64,000 bases of DNA from Pseudomonadota bacterium (lineage in GTDB: Bacteria > Desulfobacterota > Desulfobulbia > Desulfobulbales > Desulfocapsaceae). The notes beneath the pieces were generated by a model that was given only the letters and a program-made list of their open reading frames with translations, made no database searches and was not told the DNA's origin. The position numbers and the translations under genes were made by a program. Shown here in pieces: positions 61,516 through 64,000 of this stretch; the first letter of the stretch is position 1, and every line of letters starts with the position of its first letter. The stretch is from NCBI GenBank assembly GCA_018817385.1, contig JAHIUA010000068.1, positions 62,001 through 126,000 of the forward strand. The letters are read 5' to 3'.

Positions 61516-61934
61516 ACGGTAGCGGTTTGTTCATGCATGCAATCCCTTCAGGGAGGAGATTGCAGGGGCACCCAAGGGAACACCTGCATCTTCTCTTAAA
61601 AGGTATCATTTTTACAAAGAATCCCTCGCTTCCTTCAGTGGTTGCGGCGAAAAATACAATGAACTACCCGGTAGCACTCCATCTTCGTCCATTCAAGTCT
61701 TCTCGAAGAGCACGAGTATGCTTCGAAGGTCTGACTGAACGAATATAAAGCAGTGTCAAACAGTTACAGAGCAATAGTTCGCCAATTATCAGGCATTACC
61801 TGAACAGGTATGATAAAATTAAGTGTAAAACAACAAAGGATGTCTGTCCGACCTACGCTGTCTAGCTCTAACAGCAAACCATACCTTCTCTGTAACCAGT
61901 ATTCCTTTGCCTGAGTGGAGCCCCCGTTATAAAA
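61516..61934 (+). other. Non-coding region with hairpins after the helicase gene
   Basis: About 420 bp without a convincing gene. At 61538-61564 TGCAATC and GATTGCA pair around a short CCT/GGG inner stem, followed by GCAGG/CCTGC arms near 61562-61587. A frame at 61527-61748 gives 73 residues (and a 29-residue end from the ATG at 61660) but with no ribosome-binding site or recognisable similarity. It could be a structured 3' end or small RNA; nothing more is supported. Confidence 0.35.
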
Positions 61935-63464
61935 ATGGTAGTCCTCTATCGTGATGAAAAATGGCTGGTGGTGAATAAGCCATCAGGCCTCTCCACCCAC
62001 CGCGCTCATGAAGGTGATCTGGGCGTGGTGGAGTGGCTGCACCTGTACCATGACCTCCCGGTCCATATCTGTTCTCGACTGGACAAGGGGACCAGCGGTG
62101 TGCTGGTCTTTGCGCTGACTGCAGAGGCTGCTGCCGAGGCCCAGGCGATTCACGAAGAGGACAAATCAGAAAAGACCTATTTTTTCATAGCCAACAAGAG
62201 TTCTCATACCTCCTGGATCTGTTCCCAGCCCCTGGAGAACAAACCCTGCGAGACCCATTTCAACAAGGTAAGGGAAGGGACTGTCTATGCCCTGTATCAG
62301 GCCGTAATCCATCGTGGAAGAACGCACCAGATAAGACGGCATGCAGCCGCATCGCATATTCCGCTTCTTGGAGATGAGGAGTATGGTGGTCCGATATTTC
62401 CCAGGCTGTGTCTGCATTGTGGAACAGTGAATTGGCCAGGGATTGAGCATAGCCTGGAGGCCGGCCTTCCTGAGTGGTTTGCCGCCTGTCTGGACGGTCC
62501 CTCAGAAGAGGTCACAGCTCAGGCACTAGCCGAAAAACGATGGCCTTTTTTATCCTCAGTCACAAATTGCTGCAGACTTATCCACCGTGGTGAATATGGC
62601 ACGGATATAGCTATCGACAAGTATGGGGACTGGCTCTGTGTGACAGGTTTTGATGAATCCCTGTCTGCTGCCCAGCTCCTGGACGGATTGAGAACGCTGC
62701 TGGCCACCCTTTCTCGGCTCTGTTGTTGCCGTGGCGGGGTCATAAAGACCAATCGACGTGATCCCCATAAAAACAAACTCTTTGCTGACCTGGCCGCCTG
62801 GGGTGAACCGGTTCCGGAATCTTTTGTTGTCCAGGAAAATGGTCTTCACTTTCGTGTCAGCCTCAACCCTCATCAGCATGTTGGCCTCTTTCTCGATCAA
62901 CGTGACTCCCGCAGCCGCATTTGCAGGGCCGCAAAAGGAAAGCGGGTTGCAAATCTATTTGCCTTTACCTGTTCTTTTTCTGTCTGTTCCTTGGCTGCTG
63001 GAGCGGAAGTGGTTTTTTCTGTGGACCTGGCTGCCGGATGTCTTAACCGGGGTAAAGAAAACATCGCTATCAATCAGTTGCCGGACTTAGAAAATGGGAA
63101 GTTTGTGAAGGAAGACGTGCGTAAATGGCTGGCTAGACAATTGCGAAAAAAACATAACAAACCAGAGAGTTATATCCATTTTGATCTTGTTGTCTGCGAT
63201 CCTCCGGTATTTGCCTCTGCCGGACGTGGAAACTATTTTCATGTGGAAAAAGAGTGGCCCACCCTGGCCCATGATGTCTATGAAATTCTAGGTGAAGGCG
63301 GCAAGGCCCTGTTTGCCAATAACCATCAGAACGGCCCGGAGCGCTTTTATTATAATACCTTAACAAAATTATTCCCCCAGGTTACCCGGTTCAATTCACC
63401 CTTGGATTTTCCCCAAATGCCAGGTCGGCAAGCCCATGTTCATATATATTGGTGCCAAAAATAG
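61935..63464 (+). CDS. RluA-type pseudouridine synthase fused to RlmI-type methyltransferase
   Basis: A 509-residue fusion of two RNA-modification enzymes. Residues about 1-165 resemble RluA-family pseudouridine synthases (LVVNKPSGLSTH, then the catalytic aspartate in SRLDKGTSGVLVFA near 52, and GRTHQIRRHAA near 130, GDEEYGG near 148). Residues about 215-509 resemble RlmI/RlmK-type class I SAM methyltransferases: GLFLDQRDSR near 318, the SAM-binding VANLFAFTCSFSVCSLAAGA near 338 and the catalytic VCDPPVFA near 418. Between them a CLHCG stretch lies near 157. Each domain keeps its key residues, so both reactions seem possible, probably on rRNA. There is no frameshift. Confidence 0.85.
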   Translation: MVVLYRDEKWLVVNKPSGLSTHRAHEGDLGVVEWLHLYHDLPVHICSRLDKGTSGVLVFALTAEAAAEAQAIHEEDKSEKTYFFIANKSSHTSWICSQPLENKPCETHFNKVREGTVYALYQAVIHRGRTHQIRRHAAASHIPLLGDEEYGGPIFPRLCLHCGTVNWPGIEHSLEAGLPEWFAACLDGPSEEVTAQALAEKRWPFLSSVTNCCRLIHRGEYGTDIAIDKYGDWLCVTGFDESLSAAQLLDGLRTLLATLSRLCCCRGGVIKTNRRDPHKNKLFADLAAWGEPVPESFVVQENGLHFRVSLNPHQHVGLFLDQRDSRSRICRAAKGKRVANLFAFTCSFSVCSLAAGAEVVFSVDLAAGCLNRGKENIAINQLPDLENGKFVKEDVRKWLARQLRKKHNKPESYIHFDLVVCDPPVFASAGRGNYFHVEKEWPTLAHDVYEILGEGGKALFANNHQNGPERFYYNTLTKLFPQVTRFNSPLDFPQMPGRQAHVHIYWCQK

Positions 63465-63761
63465 CGGTACATGTTGTGTCAGTCTTCTTCTTATCCTGAG
63501 TGGTATCTCAAAAAAACAACACTGAATTACAGCTGATTTTTGCGTCCCAACTGCAAGAAAATTTCACCTGACAAGCTACATTTTTCGGTCTTCTTCTGTC
63601 TTTTCCCCTTGATCATATCTCATTTCAGTACTACATTGTAATATGAGTTAGTCCTCCTATCTCCATTTGTATTGGATAGTCAGGAAAGGCTGTTGAAAAC
63701 AGAATCCATTGCACTCGACGAACATTGAACATCCCGAGAAAAGATGGCTGGAGAAACCGAC
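63465..63761. other. Intergenic region before the right-edge gene
   Basis: About 297 bp with no gene supported. The stretch 63600-63660 is AT-rich and could hold the promoter of the repeat protein. Minus-strand frames here are shadows of that gene. Confidence 0.3.
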
Positions 63762-64000
63762 ATGACAACACAAAACCCCATAACCAAAATAAAAAGTAAT
63801 TTTGTTTCCACCATCACTGATCGCCTTATGGAACAAGCAAGAGCTGCGGCCGCTACCCAACAGAATCCAATTACCGTAATAGAAAAGAAGATTTCCTCTA
63901 TCGTCAGCGACGAGCTTATTGAGCAGGCCCAAGTCGCTGCTGCCATGCAGACAGCTGAATATGCAATTGGGGAACGGAGAGAATTGCTCAACGAAATAAA
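63762..64000 (+). CDS. Partial gene for a protein with tandem ~30-residue repeats
   Basis: The frame is open to the right edge without a stop. GGAG lies 8 nt before the ATG at 63762; an in-frame ATG at 63744 is an alternative. Two copies of a ~30-residue unit follow one another: QNPITKIKSNFVSTITDRLM then EQARAAAAT, and QNPITVIEKKISSIVSDELI then EQAQVAAAM. The amphipathic Gln/Ala-rich helices suggest a helical-repeat or coiled-coil structural protein. No family was recognised. Lack of a signal peptide suggests a cytoplasmic location. Confidence 0.6.
   Translation, partial: MTTQNPITKIKSNFVSTITDRLMEQARAAAATQQNPITVIEKKISSIVSDELIEQAQVAAAMQTAEYAIGERRELLNEI

Noticed and set aside
61527-61748. 73-residue frame after the helicase gene
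   Set aside because: No ribosome-binding site, odd composition, overlaps predicted hairpins.
1-64000. CRISPR array or prophage
   Set aside because: No regularly spaced direct repeats and no phage structural or integrase genes were seen on either strand.

Overview
The window reads as a stretch of core chromosome from an anaerobic Gram-negative bacterium, most likely a Desulfobacterota (Desulfobulbales-like) sulfur-cycling organism. This placement is inferred from gene content, not from a search: LPS heptose genes (waaF, gmhB) imply an outer membrane. A four-subunit 2-oxoacid:ferredoxin oxidoreductase (korDABC), a nine-heme c-type cytochrome lipoprotein, a two-subunit biotin carboxylase/carboxyltransferase pair, citramalate synthase, a stand-alone IMP cyclohydrolase and paired metX-metW fit that group. 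No phage, plasmid, CRISPR or full insertion sequence was seen; about 60 genes, one tRNA and five short mobile-looking repeats were found.

Layout. 1-5.4 kb: tsaE end, EAL-HDOD regulator, YcaO-TPR protein, waaF, gmhB. 5.5-8.8 kb: ldcA and coaX (minus), cutA with a small zinc-ribbon gene (plus), thiD (minus). 8.9-12.8 kb: a topoisomerase IV-like pair parE-parC. 12.9-16.6 kb (minus): purB, a DUF4911 gene, miaB, a PHP phosphoesterase. 17-23 kb (minus): lysC-cimA-comEA-like-miaA-recJ, tightly packed with overlaps, preceded by a promoter and a terminator-like hairpin. 23.5-28.8 kb: trmL, a degenerate GGDEF protein, serC, a radical SAM protein, rlmN, a SagB-type oxidoreductase. 28.8-35.9 kb: korDABC (minus) divergent from the pycA/pycB-type pair (plus). 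36 kb: tRNA-Thr(CGT), nonaheme lipoprotein, rlpA. 38.9-43.7 kb (minus): trpE-G-D-C-F without trpBA. 43.9-50.4 kb: rpsT, a cNMP-binding/DUF4388 protein, a U32 peptidase-family protein, and hslR-purH(N-terminal half only)-purN-pyrR. 50.7-55 kb: metF, folE2, a membrane protein and a hybrid histidine kinase. 55.4-59.7 kb: metY-metX-metW and an amidohydrolase. 60.2-63.5 kb: DEAD-box helicase and a pseudouridine synthase/methyltransferase fusion. An open reading frame with an internal tandem repeat runs off the right edge.

The least ordinary structure is a set of five short terminal-inverted-repeat elements in two families: A, 166 bp, two full copies and one truncated; B, 145 bp, two copies. They share the outer terminal repeat, begin and end at or near CTAG, and in three cases supply the TAG stop codon of the neighbouring gene (ldcA, rlpA, trpC). 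Other points worth checking are the pseudouridine synthase-methyltransferase fusion, a ParC whose quinolone-contact positions are Gln and Ala, a divergent carboxyltransferase subunit, and the lysC leader hairpin.
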